Notes under the pieces: generated by a model
What the model was told of the DNA's origin: nothing
Seen by the model: the letters and a program-made list of their open reading frames with translations, nothing else
Databases searched by the model: none
In this document: positions 1 to 6,333 of the stretch, piece by piece
How positions within the stretch are numbered: position 1 is the stretch's first letter
Layout of the letters: each line of letters opens with the position of its first letter
Position numbers and translations under genes: made by a program
Source: Alphaproteobacteria bacterium
GTDB lineage: Bacteria > Pseudomonadota > Alphaproteobacteria > Rickettsiales > UBA8987
Direction: 5' to 3'
DNA length: 8,691 bases
Assembly: GCA_003531345.1 (NCBI GenBank)
Contig: DQGZ01000188.1
Span: forward strand, 1-8,691

Positions 1-1
1 T

Positions 2-193
2 AAGCCCGAAGATATACCTGATATATTAAGATTTGTTGGAAAAATATTTGGAAAGATAAAATCTTACACTAATGAAATAATCTCTGCCTTTGAAGAGCCT
101 TACCAAAAAAAGGTTAAAGGTGATGATGGTAACTATTATGAAGCATATGACGTAGAAAAAATATTACCAGATGAACGAGATAACAACAAATGA
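2..193 (+). CDS. tatB: Sec-independent translocase protein TatB, C-terminal part (5' end outside window)
   Basis: This open frame enters from the left edge and ends at a TGA at 191-193, leaving 63 codons. It opens with KPEDIPDILRFVGKIFGKIK, which matches the hinge and amphipathic helix that follow the N-terminal membrane anchor in TatB (family pattern: GPxxLPxxLRxxGxxxGK). About the first 20 residues, including the membrane segment, lie outside the window. The rest is a charged cytoplasmic tail ending in DERDNNK. TatB forms the twin-arginine signal-peptide receptor together with TatC, whose gene begins 23 bp before this stop in another frame. That overlap supports the assignment and suggests translational coupling. 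TatA is very similar in this region, but the position directly before tatC and the tail beyond the helix favour TatB. Confidence 0.82.
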   Translation, partial: KPEDIPDILRFVGKIFGKIKSYTNEIISAFEEPYQKKVKGDDGNYYEAYDVEKILPDERDNNK

Positions 194-944
194 AGGCATT
201 GAGATATTGGAGAAAAAGCCCATCTTTGAACATTTAAAAGAATTCAAAAAAAGGCTTATTTACTCTATTATTGCAATTATAGCAGGCTTTGTAATTTCCT
301 ATAACTACTCCGAGGAAATATATAAATTCCTGATAAAACCTTTGGCTGAAAATAGTAACAGGGAAGATAGTAAAATGATATATACCAGCCTGACAGAGGC
401 TTTTACAACTTACTTAAAACTCTCTATTTTCACTGGTTTTATAATGGCATTCCCAGTAATAGCATACCAAATATATGCGTTTATTTCCCCTGGGCTTTAT
501 AAAAAAGAGAAAAAATTTATTCTGCCAGTACTTATATTTTGTCCGCTTATGTTTTTTCTTGGTGCAGCCTTTGTTTATTATTTCCTTTTCCCCACTGCAT
601 GGGACTTCTTCATGAGCTTTGAGACCACCAAAGAACAGACAGGCTTACCAATAAAACTGGAAGCACGGGTGGCTGATTACCTATCGCTTGTAATGTCGTT
701 AATTATTGCCTTCGGGATAAGTTTCCAGTTACCCATAATTCTAGTGCTGTTATGCAAATTTGGAATATTGACTTCAGATTATTTGAAAAAACATAGAAAA
801 TATGTTCTTGTTCTAATATTAATTATTGCAGGTATTTTAACCCCACCTGATATTTTTAGTCAGATAGCGCTTTCAATACCGCTATATTTTTTATATGAAA
901 TATCAATTATAATAGGTCAAAAAATAGAGAAAAAACATGCATGA
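171..944 (+). CDS. tatC: Sec-independent (twin-arginine) translocase subunit TatC
   Basis: TatC is the polytopic inner-membrane receptor that recognises twin-arginine signal peptides and exports folded proteins. At 257 residues it has the usual family length. Six hydrophobic segments can be seen at about 29-45, 83-105, 117-140, 168-195, 209-222 and 228-250. Family motifs are present: HLKEFKKRL at 21-29 (E24 is the counterpart of E. coli Glu15), FISPGLYKKEKK at 104-115 (E113 matches Glu103), and LTPPDIFSQ at 223-231 (D227 matches Asp211). Two positions differ from E. coli: Lys26 replaces the twin-arginine-binding region Arg17, and Gln186 replaces Glu170; the Gln is, from memory, common in alphaproteobacteria. 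The ATG at 171 is chosen because the next in-frame Met comes only after the first membrane segment. No strong Shine-Dalgarno is seen, and the start lies inside tatB, so coupled translation is likely. Confidence 0.97.
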   Translation: MNEITTNEGIEILEKKPIFEHLKEFKKRLIYSIIAIIAGFVISYNYSEEIYKFLIKPLAENSNREDSKMIYTSLTEAFTTYLKLSIFTGFIMAFPVIAYQIYAFISPGLYKKEKKFILPVLIFCPLMFFLGAAFVYYFLFPTAWDFFMSFETTKEQTGLPIKLEARVADYLSLVMSLIIAFGISFQLPIILVLLCKFGILTSDYLKKHRKYVLVLILIIAGILTPPDIFSQIALSIPLYFLYEISIIIGQKIEKKHA

Positions 945-2238
945 TATAAAATATATAAGAAAAAACCCTGATGAATTTGATGCCGCTATGAAACGTAGAG
1001 GGCTTGATAAGCTCTCACATAAAATCCTTGAGATAGATAAAAATTCAAGGTCAGAAAAAAACGAACTTCAGAACCTGCAAGAAGAGGCAAATAAAATTGC
1101 CAAACAGATTGGTGAGTTCATGGCAAAGGGAATGAAGGATGAGGCAGAAAATGCTAAGATAAAATCAAAAGAACTGAAGCAAAAGATACAAGATTTCAAA
1201 AACAATCAAAACAATGAGGGTGAGGAAACCAGTGCTGAACTAAAAAATATCCTGTCTACAATTCCTAATATACTGGCAAGTGATGTTCCAGATGGCAATG
1301 ATGAGAATAACAATAAAGAAGTAAGAAAGTTTGGTATACCAAAAAACTTCTCCTTTGAGCCACAAGCACATTTTGATATTGGTGAAAAACTAAATCTACT
1401 GGACTTTGAAAAGACCGCAATAATTTCAGGAGCAAGGTTTGCAAGCACTTTTGGTAATCTTTCACGGCTAGAGCGAGCACTTGCAGCCTTCATGATAGAC
1501 ACCGCAATTAATGAATTTGGTTATATGGAATGCAGCGTACCCTATCTAGTAAGGGATAATGCTGCTTTTGGAACTGGACAATTGCCAAAGTTTGAGGAAG
1601 ACCTGTTCAAAACCACAACAGGCCATTACCTTATACCCACCGCTGAAATTCCTGTAACAAATCTTGTAGCGCAAAAAATATTAAAAGAAGAGCATTTACC
1701 ACTCAGATTAGCAGCTTATACACCATGTTTTAGAAGTGAGGCTGGCTCTGCTGGTAAGGACACAAGAGGTCTTATAAGAATGCACCAATTCAGCAAAGTG
1801 GAACTGGTTTCCATTACCAAACCTGAAGAAAGTGATGATGAACATGAAAGACTGACCAGTTGCTCAGAGAAAATATTACAAAAACTTGACCTGCCATATC
1901 GGGTAATGTTGCTTTGTAGTGGTGATACGGGGTTTGGTAGTAGTAAAACCTATGATATTGAGGTATTTTTGCCAGCACAGAAAAAATATCGTGAAATTTC
2001 AAGCTGTTCCAACTTCAAATCCTTCCAAGCAAGGCGGATGAATGCTAGATACAGAAAAACTAGCTCTGGTGAGCTGGAGTTTGTGCATACACTTAATGGC
2101 TCTTCACTTGCAGTGGGCAGAACAATAGTTGCCATACTTGAGAACTACCAGAATTCTGATGGCACTGTTACTATCCCTGAAGTATTGCTGAGTTATATGG
2201 GTGGAATTAAGAAACTCGAAAAGATAGAGTTATTTTAA
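937..2238 (+). CDS. serS: Serine--tRNA ligase (seryl-tRNA synthetase)
   Basis: This class II aminoacyl-tRNA synthetase charges tRNA-Ser (and tRNA-Sec where present) with serine in the cytoplasm. Its 433 residues match the usual length. The N-terminus MHDIKYIRKNPDEF is the classic SerRS opening. Residues about 30-100 form the charged helical-hairpin coiled coil that grips the tRNA long variable arm. The catalytic core shows motif 1 near 187-206, the serine-binding TAE at 235-237, motif 2 at about 262-290 (FRSEAGSAGKDTRGLIRMHQF), a DIEVFLP segment at 340-346, and motif 3 at about 386-403 (LNGSSLAVGRTIVAILEN). Motif 3 usually reads LNGSGLAVGR, so the second Ser is a mild variant. The ATG overlaps the tatC stop by 8 bp. 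A tatC-serS order is common in alphaproteobacteria. Confidence 0.98.
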   Translation: MHDIKYIRKNPDEFDAAMKRRGLDKLSHKILEIDKNSRSEKNELQNLQEEANKIAKQIGEFMAKGMKDEAENAKIKSKELKQKIQDFKNNQNNEGEETSAELKNILSTIPNILASDVPDGNDENNNKEVRKFGIPKNFSFEPQAHFDIGEKLNLLDFEKTAIISGARFASTFGNLSRLERALAAFMIDTAINEFGYMECSVPYLVRDNAAFGTGQLPKFEEDLFKTTTGHYLIPTAEIPVTNLVAQKILKEEHLPLRLAAYTPCFRSEAGSAGKDTRGLIRMHQFSKVELVSITKPEESDDEHERLTSCSEKILQKLDLPYRVMLLCSGDTGFGSSKTYDIEVFLPAQKKYREISSCSNFKSFQARRMNARYRKTSSGELEFVHTLNGSSLAVGRTIVAILENYQNSDGTVTIPEVLLSYMGGIKKLEKIELF

Positions 2239-2245
2239 ATTATAA

Positions 2246-3505
2246 ATGAAATTAGTTTCAAAAATATTTTTGTACTCTCTTGTTCTTTGTGCCTGCCAAA
2301 CACAGGAACCTGCTGGTGTTGTATATCATATTGATGATTATTATGGCTACAAAACTAATAAGCCAGAAGACGTAATTAACCCCAGTACCAAGATAGAGGA
2401 TGTCAGTCAGGACTATCAAAGCCCACTTTCACCTGATATAGAGATAGAGGATGTCAGTCAGGACTTTAACCCTGATATGGATAATCAGTCAGGTCAGATT
2501 TATGGTCCAAAAGCAGTTCCATCATTGCAACAAAATATTGTCTCTGATGTTCCTGATGAAGTGGTTTATGGTCCGAATTACCAGAAAAATAATAATACTC
2601 AGGAAGATAGAGTAGAGCTTGTAAAAAAAGCAGATCAACCTGCACAAACCATATCCGTTTCTGGTACCAAGCATAGTGTAGTAAAAGGCGACACATTATA
2701 CAGCCTTTCAAGAAAATATGATATTCCAATATTGCCAATAATAATTGCCAACCAACTGGCAGAACCGTATGAACTTAAAACAGGGCAGATAATTGACATA
2801 CCAAACGCCAAGTTTCACGTAGTTTCTGACTCAGATACTTTGTACAGCATATCACGCAAATATTCAGTTGATATGACCTCACTTGCAAAAACCAACAATC
2901 TTTCTGAGCCATACTCAATCTATAAAGGGCAGAAATTACAATTACCTTTCGCCAATTATTCAGCACAGGAGGCAGTTTCAACAACAACGGTAGATGCGGA
3001 TAAGATAATCGTTCCTGAAAACCCACCAGCCGAAGAAAGAAAAGTTCTGGTTGCAGAAAAACTACCTAATGAGAATATAAAATTCACCTCTCTTGGCAGC
3101 AAAGAGGCGCAGGCTATTGCAAATAAAAAATCCAGCAAAGGTTTCTTATGGCCCATTGATGGCAAGATTATAAAAAATTTCGGTGGCAGTGGGAATAATT
3201 ATAATGATGGTATAAATATTTCTGGTAGTGTTGGGCAATCAGTTAAGTCTACTAAAGATGGCAAAATTGTTTTCACTGGCGACAGTTTGAAAAGTTTTGG
3301 CAATCTAGTTATTGTGAAGCATAATGATGGATTGCTAACCGCTTATGCACATCTTTCTTCTATAACCGTTAGGAAAGACCAGAATGTTAAACAGGGTGAC
3401 GAGATAGGTAAGGTAGGAAACACTGGAAAGGTTGATTCACCACAATTATATTTTGCCGTACGTAAGGGCAAGCAATCTATGAACCCAATGAATTATCTTA
3501 GATGA
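2246..3505 (+). CDS. NlpD-like lipoprotein with two LysM domains and a degenerate LytM (M23) domain
   Basis: This is a predicted envelope lipoprotein of 419 residues. A short hydrophobic signal peptide ends in LCAC, giving Cys17 as the likely lipidated residue. A low-complexity acidic linker (about 20-140) follows and contains a tandem IEDVSQD repeat. Two LysM peptidoglycan-binding domains lie at about 143-186 and 190-234, each with a GDTLYSLSRKY-type core. After a second linker comes a LytM/M23 fold at about 300-419. The usual metal and catalytic residues are mostly absent: the His and Asp of HxGxD become Asn320 and Asn324, and HLH becomes Gln400-Leu-Tyr402. Only the His of YAHL (369) remains. 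E. coli NlpD and EnvC, also with defective LytM domains, activate cell-division amidases, and a similar role is inferred here. The start lies 7 bp after serS without a clear Shine-Dalgarno. The stop overlaps coaE (ATGA). Confidence 0.9.
   Translation: MKLVSKIFLYSLVLCACQTQEPAGVVYHIDDYYGYKTNKPEDVINPSTKIEDVSQDYQSPLSPDIEIEDVSQDFNPDMDNQSGQIYGPKAVPSLQQNIVSDVPDEVVYGPNYQKNNNTQEDRVELVKKADQPAQTISVSGTKHSVVKGDTLYSLSRKYDIPILPIIIANQLAEPYELKTGQIIDIPNAKFHVVSDSDTLYSISRKYSVDMTSLAKTNNLSEPYSIYKGQKLQLPFANYSAQEAVSTTTVDADKIIVPENPPAEERKVLVAEKLPNENIKFTSLGSKEAQAIANKKSSKGFLWPIDGKIIKNFGGSGNNYNDGINISGSVGQSVKSTKDGKIVFTGDSLKSFGNLVIVKHNDGLLTAYAHLSSITVRKDQNVKQGDEIGKVGNTGKVDSPQLYFAVRKGKQSMNPMNYLR
2391..2465 (+). repeat. Exact 24-bp direct repeat, 51-bp period, in the lipoprotein linker
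   Basis: The 24 bases at 2391-2414 recur without mismatch at 2442-2465. The 51-bp offset is 17 codons, so the repeat is in frame and encodes IEDVSQD twice (residues 50-56 and 67-73). It lies in the disordered linker between the lipid anchor and the first LysM domain. Identity at the nucleotide level, including third positions, suggests a recent duplication that could alter linker length. Confidence 0.85.
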
Positions 3506-4086
3506 TAGTTTTAGGCGTAACAGGCAGTATAGGAAGCGGTAAAAGCTACTTCTGTAAAAAATTCTCTGCAAAAAAAGGGGTTAAATTTGTTTCATCTGAC
3601 ACCATGGTACATGACCTCTATGCGCATAATAATCAGGTTTTGGAGTTCATAAAACATAATTTTACCGAAGCGTTAATTGAAAATAAAATAGACCGAAAGA
3701 TGCTTGGAAAGATTGTTTTTAATGATAAAAAAAGACGCAAGATATTAGAAAATTTCATTTATCCGCTATTAAAGAAAAAACGTAAAAAGCAGATGGATAT
3801 ATACAGGCGTAATGGGTTAAAGATTCTTGTTCTGGAAATTCCGTTATTATTTGAAAATGAACTCCAAGAAGAATGTGACTATACTTTAACTGTTTTCTGC
3901 AATAAATTTATACAGGAACAACGGGCTTTAAAACGAGCTGGGTTTACTAGAGAAAATTTTATGAGAGTTTTGGCCACCCAAATGAATGTGCAGAAAAAAA
4001 TCAGACTTTCAGATTTCTCGGTCAATAGTGGAAGGAATATTTCTGGCAGGCTGAATGATATATATTTTCAGCTTATTTCAAAATAA
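3502..4086 (+). CDS. coaE: Dephospho-CoA kinase
   Basis: CoaE phosphorylates the 3' hydroxyl of the ribose of dephospho-CoA, using ATP, in the final step of coenzyme A synthesis. The 194-residue protein is close to the usual length. It begins with the P-loop GSIGSGKS (8-15). The likely catalytic aspartate is Asp33 in FVSSD, where E. coli has DAD. PLLFENELQEECDYTLTV (114-131) matches the conserved PLLxEN strand-turn, and RALKRAGFTREN (141-152) is the lid. RVLATQM followed by LSDFSVNSG (155-177) matches the family's R..Q and AD-x-VI-x-N-x-G ending. A lysine-rich stretch spans about 90-103. The ATG overlaps the upstream stop as ATGA, pointing to translational coupling. The 3' end overlaps the opposing glutathione-synthetase-like gene by 14 bp. 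CoaBC, which acts earlier in this pathway, is encoded at the other end of the window. Confidence 0.95.
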   Translation: MIVLGVTGSIGSGKSYFCKKFSAKKGVKFVSSDTMVHDLYAHNNQVLEFIKHNFTEALIENKIDRKMLGKIVFNDKKRRKILENFIYPLLKKKRKKQMDIYRRNGLKILVLEIPLLFENELQEECDYTLTVFCNKFIQEQRALKRAGFTRENFMRVLATQMNVQKKIRLSDFSVNSGRNISGRLNDIYFQLISK

Positions 4087-4987
4087 AATTCCAGTATAAT
4101 TTGGCAAAATTAATATTGTATAATTTTTTTAGGCCAACCATTCCAGCGGGACAGGTAACATTTACTTCGGTCAAGTAATCACCAATAGTATCAAGACCAC
4201 AAATTAATATTTCCTCTTTTTTTAGTAGCGGCTTTAATATACCGCATATGTCTTTTTCAACTGGAGTAAGTTCTGACTTTTGAAAACTTCCACCCCTTGC
4301 TATTGCTGCCTGTATCTGCCCATCTGGTGGTACACGATTAAAACAGCCAATATATTCACCATCCAGCAGAACTATCCTCTTATCGCCCTTTTTTACTTCT
4401 GGTATATATTGTTGTGCTATAAGTGGCTCACTGTATTTTTCAGAGAGCAACTGAAATATTGACTTGTAATTTTCCTCCTCCTTTTTAAGGCGGAAAACAC
4501 TTCTGCCTGCAAATTCATAAAGGGGTTTGATTATTATATCATTATTTTCACGCCAGAAATTCTCTATCTTCTCTAAGTTTTCAGATACCAAAGTTTTGGG
4601 AGTAAATTTCAGCAAATTAGTAGCAAGAATTTTTTCTGGGTAATTAACTATAGCAAGCGGGTTATTATATATCTGTGCAGAATTTCTATAATGATGAAGT
4701 AACATCATTGTAGAAAAGTATCTTGAGTCAAAAGGTGGGTTGAGCCTTATAGTAACAATAGTTTTTTCTGATATTATTATTGTTTCAGGTTTTTCTTCCT
4801 CTTTAAGCTCACCATTTTCAAGAAAAACTTTATGAGCATTTGCCTTCAATAAATTATCTTCAAGAAAAAGTTCGTTTGCTCTGAAAGCATAAGTTTCCAA
4901 ACCACGCTCTACGCTTTCTGCTATCAACATATTAGTATCACCCTTGTCTGGATGACCGATCTTTTCTGTAAGAAACAGGGAGCGCAT
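4073..4987 (-). CDS. gshB: Glutathione synthetase-like ATP-grasp protein (divergent)
   Basis: Residues align end to end with E. coli glutathione synthetase (GshB), which joins glycine to gamma-glutamylcysteine using ATP. Shared features are the N-terminal KGDTNMLIAESVERG, RLNPPFDSRY (81-90), YPEKILATNLLKFTPKTLV (116-134), Lys154 before the small loop, GDKRIVLLDGE (201-211), and the metal-binding GLDTIGDYLTEVNVT (264-278) with Asp266, Glu274 and Asn276. It departs from the family in the loops. The DGMGG small loop reads YEFAG (157-161). In the large loop, E. coli Arg233 and Asn235 become Gln226 and Ala228. The TSPTCIRE segment becomes TCPAGMVG (278-285). The fold is secure, but glutathione synthesis is uncertain. 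The ATG at 4987 gives 304 residues and aligns with the E. coli start; a TTG twelve bases upstream is less likely. No gshA is in the window. The gene lies 71 bp downstream of the OmpA-like gene. Confidence 0.85.
   Translation of the reverse strand: MRSLFLTEKIGHPDKGDTNMLIAESVERGLETYAFRANELFLEDNLLKANAHKVFLENGELKEEEKPETIIISEKTIVTIRLNPPFDSRYFSTMMLLHHYRNSAQIYNNPLAIVNYPEKILATNLLKFTPKTLVSENLEKIENFWRENNDIIIKPLYEFAGRSVFRLKKEEENYKSIFQLLSEKYSEPLIAQQYIPEVKKGDKRIVLLDGEYIGCFNRVPPDGQIQAAIARGGSFQKSELTPVEKDICGILKPLLKKEEILICGLDTIGDYLTEVNVTCPAGMVGLKKLYNINFAKLYWNFILK
4101..4137 (+). terminator. Candidate intrinsic terminator of the coaE transcript
   Basis: TTGGC (4101-4105) pairs with GCCAA (4133-4137), and AAAATTA (4106-4112) pairs with TAATTTT (4121-4127) around an 8-nt loop. 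The T-run continues to 4130. The structure starts 15 bp past the coaE stop, inside the convergent gshB-like coding sequence. The inner stem is all A/T and the T-run sits within a bulge rather than after the stem, so it is only a weak candidate. Confidence 0.28.
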
Positions 4988-5058
4988 CAGAAAATGCAAT
5001 AAATGTTATTGATGTAATAAAGATATATAGATAGTTTAAAAAAACCTATTACTTAAAA

Positions 5059-5847
5059 CTACCTACCAGCTTCAACATTTCTTCTCAGAGACTCAACATC
5101 TTCAAAATTGATGCTTGGGTCAACCTGATAATTAGAAGGTACTACCTGATTATCAATTGTTTGTGATATTATATTACCCTGAGCGTCTTTATAAACTTCT
5201 TCCCTAACGGTCTCAATCCTTTCACGGATAAGGTCAACTTCTATATCCACCCTTCTGTCTGCCTGAAGGCAGGCAATTTGTTCAGCTTTTGGCCTGTTGG
5301 TAGGGCAAGTGGTAACAGGTCTACGTTCACCATAAAAGCCATACTGAACATCACCAGAGGTAAAATAACCCTTGCTGTTGAAATAATTAAGAACGTTCAA
5401 AGCACGCTTACGTGAAAGTTTTATGTTATGTGCATCAGTTGCGTGTCTATCTGCATAACCCACAAGTCTTACTGCTGTAACACCTTTTGATTTAGTGATT
5501 TCATCAATAACTTCATTCATTCTGGTTTCATCATCACTGTCTATGTTGAACATGTCATTATCAAAATATACGGATTGCCTTAATATGTCAGAGTATTTTA
5601 TGAGTTTTTCACGAACTAACATCTCTGGTTTTGGAGCTGGCTCTGGCTCATTAACATACAAAACATCTTCATATCCACAAGGGTCACAACACTGGTCTGC
5701 AATCCATTTAGTTCTGATACAGTTTCCTCTTTCATCAAGCAATATTCCGCCTCTTTTGTCTTTTGCTATCTCTATAACCTCGGCAAAAGCTGAAGTAGAA
5801 ATGAAAAATAGGGTGGCTAGTAACGCTAATTTACTGATTTTATTCAT
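5059..5847 (-). CDS. Secreted OmpA-domain peptidoglycan-associated protein
   Basis: A Sec signal peptide (MNKISKLALLATLFFISTSAFA) is followed by a short region with GGILLDERGNCIRTKW (33-48) and clustered cysteines (Cys43, 53, 54, 57). Similar GxCxRT segments precede OmpA domains in other proteobacterial proteins. Residues about 92-206 form the OmpA C-terminal domain, which binds peptidoglycan diaminopimelate. It shows VYFDND, LVGYAD (Asp132; usually GHTD), NIKLSRKRA (141-149), YGERRPV and DRRVDIEVD (197-205). Cys181 and Cys193 have the same 12-residue spacing as the disulfide pair in E. coli OmpA. No beta-barrel is present at 262 residues, so this is a periplasmic or outer-membrane-associated protein rather than a porin. 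A charged tail follows the domain. The start has one of the few clear Shine-Dalgarno sites here (AAGGA, 3 nt from ATG). Confidence 0.92.
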   Translation of the reverse strand: MNKISKLALLATLFFISTSAFAEVIEIAKDKRGGILLDERGNCIRTKWIADQCCDPCGYEDVLYVNEPEPAPKPEMLVREKLIKYSDILRQSVYFDNDMFNIDSDDETRMNEVIDEITKSKGVTAVRLVGYADRHATDAHNIKLSRKRALNVLNYFNSKGYFTSGDVQYGFYGERRPVTTCPTNRPKAEQIACLQADRRVDIEVDLIRERIETVREEVYKDAQGNIISQTIDNQVVPSNYQVDPSINFEDVESLRRNVEAGR

Positions 5848-5850
5848 AAA

Positions 5851-5857
5851 TCCTTTT
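5851..5857 (-). promoter_or_regulatory. Ribosome binding site of the OmpA-like gene
   Basis: The minus strand reads AAAAAGGATTT immediately before the ATG. This is a good Shine-Dalgarno core with short spacing. It stands out because most other starts in the window lack a clear site and seem to rely on coupling or an A-rich leader. It fits a gene expressed at high level. Confidence 0.65.
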
Positions 5858-5883
5858 TAAACTTGATGTTGCCCAAATGCTTC

Positions 5884-5920
5884 TAAATGGCTTTTAGAGC
5901 ATTTTAGCCTAAAAAGTCAA
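5884..5920 (-). promoter_or_regulatory. Candidate promoter of the OmpA-like gene with TTTTAG/CTAAAA motifs
   Basis: Read on the minus strand, TTGACT (5920-5915) resembles a -35 box and TAAAAG (5896-5891) a weak -10 box, 18 bp apart. Transcription would start near 5884, giving a leader of about 37 nt. The -35 overlaps the stop codon of the upstream rimI-like gene. The spacer holds a near-perfect dyad, TTTTAGCCTAAAA (5902-5914), and a further TTTTAG lies at 5892-5897, one helical turn from the one at 5902-5907. These could be a regulator site. The -10 match is only partial. Confidence 0.35.
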
Positions 5921-6333
5921 AGGTTTTTGCATAATATCAGTGCATTTTCTAGTTTTGAACCTGAATTATAATAGTTTCTTCTTTTTCCTGATTCTACAAA
6001 CCCTTGATTTTTATATAACATTATAGCCGCATGATTAGATTCAGCAACCTCCAGAAATATTTTTTTGATATTCTCGCCTCTCAGTTTTTCAAATAAAATA
6101 GATAATATTTTTTTACCATATCCTTTGTTCCTGAAATTTTTCATAGTTCCAAAATCTAGAATCTCCACCTCATCTTCATATATTGTTTTATAGAATAGAA
6201 AACATATGGTCAGACCATTTTCCTGAAGTTTCAATAAACTGGAATTTTTAACAAGAAATTCAAGCTCAGGTTCAGCTTCTCTTTCAGGAAAACAATCATT
6301 ATATATATCAAGCAATTGATTATCAAAATTCAT
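5917..6333 (-). CDS. rimI: RimI-like GNAT N-acetyltransferase
   Basis: This 138-residue protein has the Gcn5-related acetyltransferase fold and most resembles RimI, which acetylates the N-terminal alanine of ribosomal protein S18. The acetyl-CoA pyrophosphate-binding motif is RNKGYG (68-73). LEVAESNHAAIMLYKNQGF (94-112) matches the RimI signature LEVRxSNxxAIxLYxxxGF, and KRRNYY (117-122) matches the RRNYY that follows in RimI. Glu95 and Tyr107 keep the 12-residue spacing of the E103/Y115 pair proposed as general base and acid in enterobacterial RimI. The ATG overlaps the hisH stop as ATGA, so translation is probably coupled. RimI is often encoded beside tsaB; the hisH neighbourhood is unusual. 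A different protein or small-molecule substrate cannot be excluded. Confidence 0.86.
   Translation of the reverse strand: MNFDNQLLDIYNDCFPEREAEPELEFLVKNSSLLKLQENGLTICFLFYKTIYEDEVEILDFGTMKNFRNKGYGKKILSILFEKLRGENIKKIFLEVAESNHAAIMLYKNQGFVESGKRRNYYNSGSKLENALILCKNL

Noticed and set aside
171..944. TatC with Gln186 in place of E. coli Glu170 and Lys26 for Arg17
   Set aside because: The Gln is, as far as I recall, usual in alphaproteobacterial TatC and Lys for Arg is conservative, so neither suggests loss of function.
1206..1502. Open frame on the minus strand inside serS
   Set aside because: It is fully antisense to a well-conserved synthetase, has no recognisable domain or Shine-Dalgarno, and is a shadow frame.
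4988..4999. TTG start extending the gshB-like protein by four residues
   Set aside because: The ATG at 4987 aligns with the E. coli GshB start and no Shine-Dalgarno favours the TTG.
5032..5061. Possible terminator after the OmpA-like gene (TAGTTT/AAACTA arms)
   Set aside because: The stem is short, nearly all A/T, bulged, overlaps the stop codon and is not followed by a clean U-run.
5260..5275. Inverted repeat TGCCTG-AAGG-CAGGCA in the OmpA-like gene
   Set aside because: It encodes part of the conserved ACLQADRR segment also seen in E. coli OmpA (DCLAPDRR), so coding constraint explains it.
5495..5860. 121-codon open frame on the plus strand opposite the OmpA-like gene
   Set aside because: It is antisense to a gene with a clear signal peptide and OmpA domain, and its hydrophobic serine-rich translation is a by-product of that gene.
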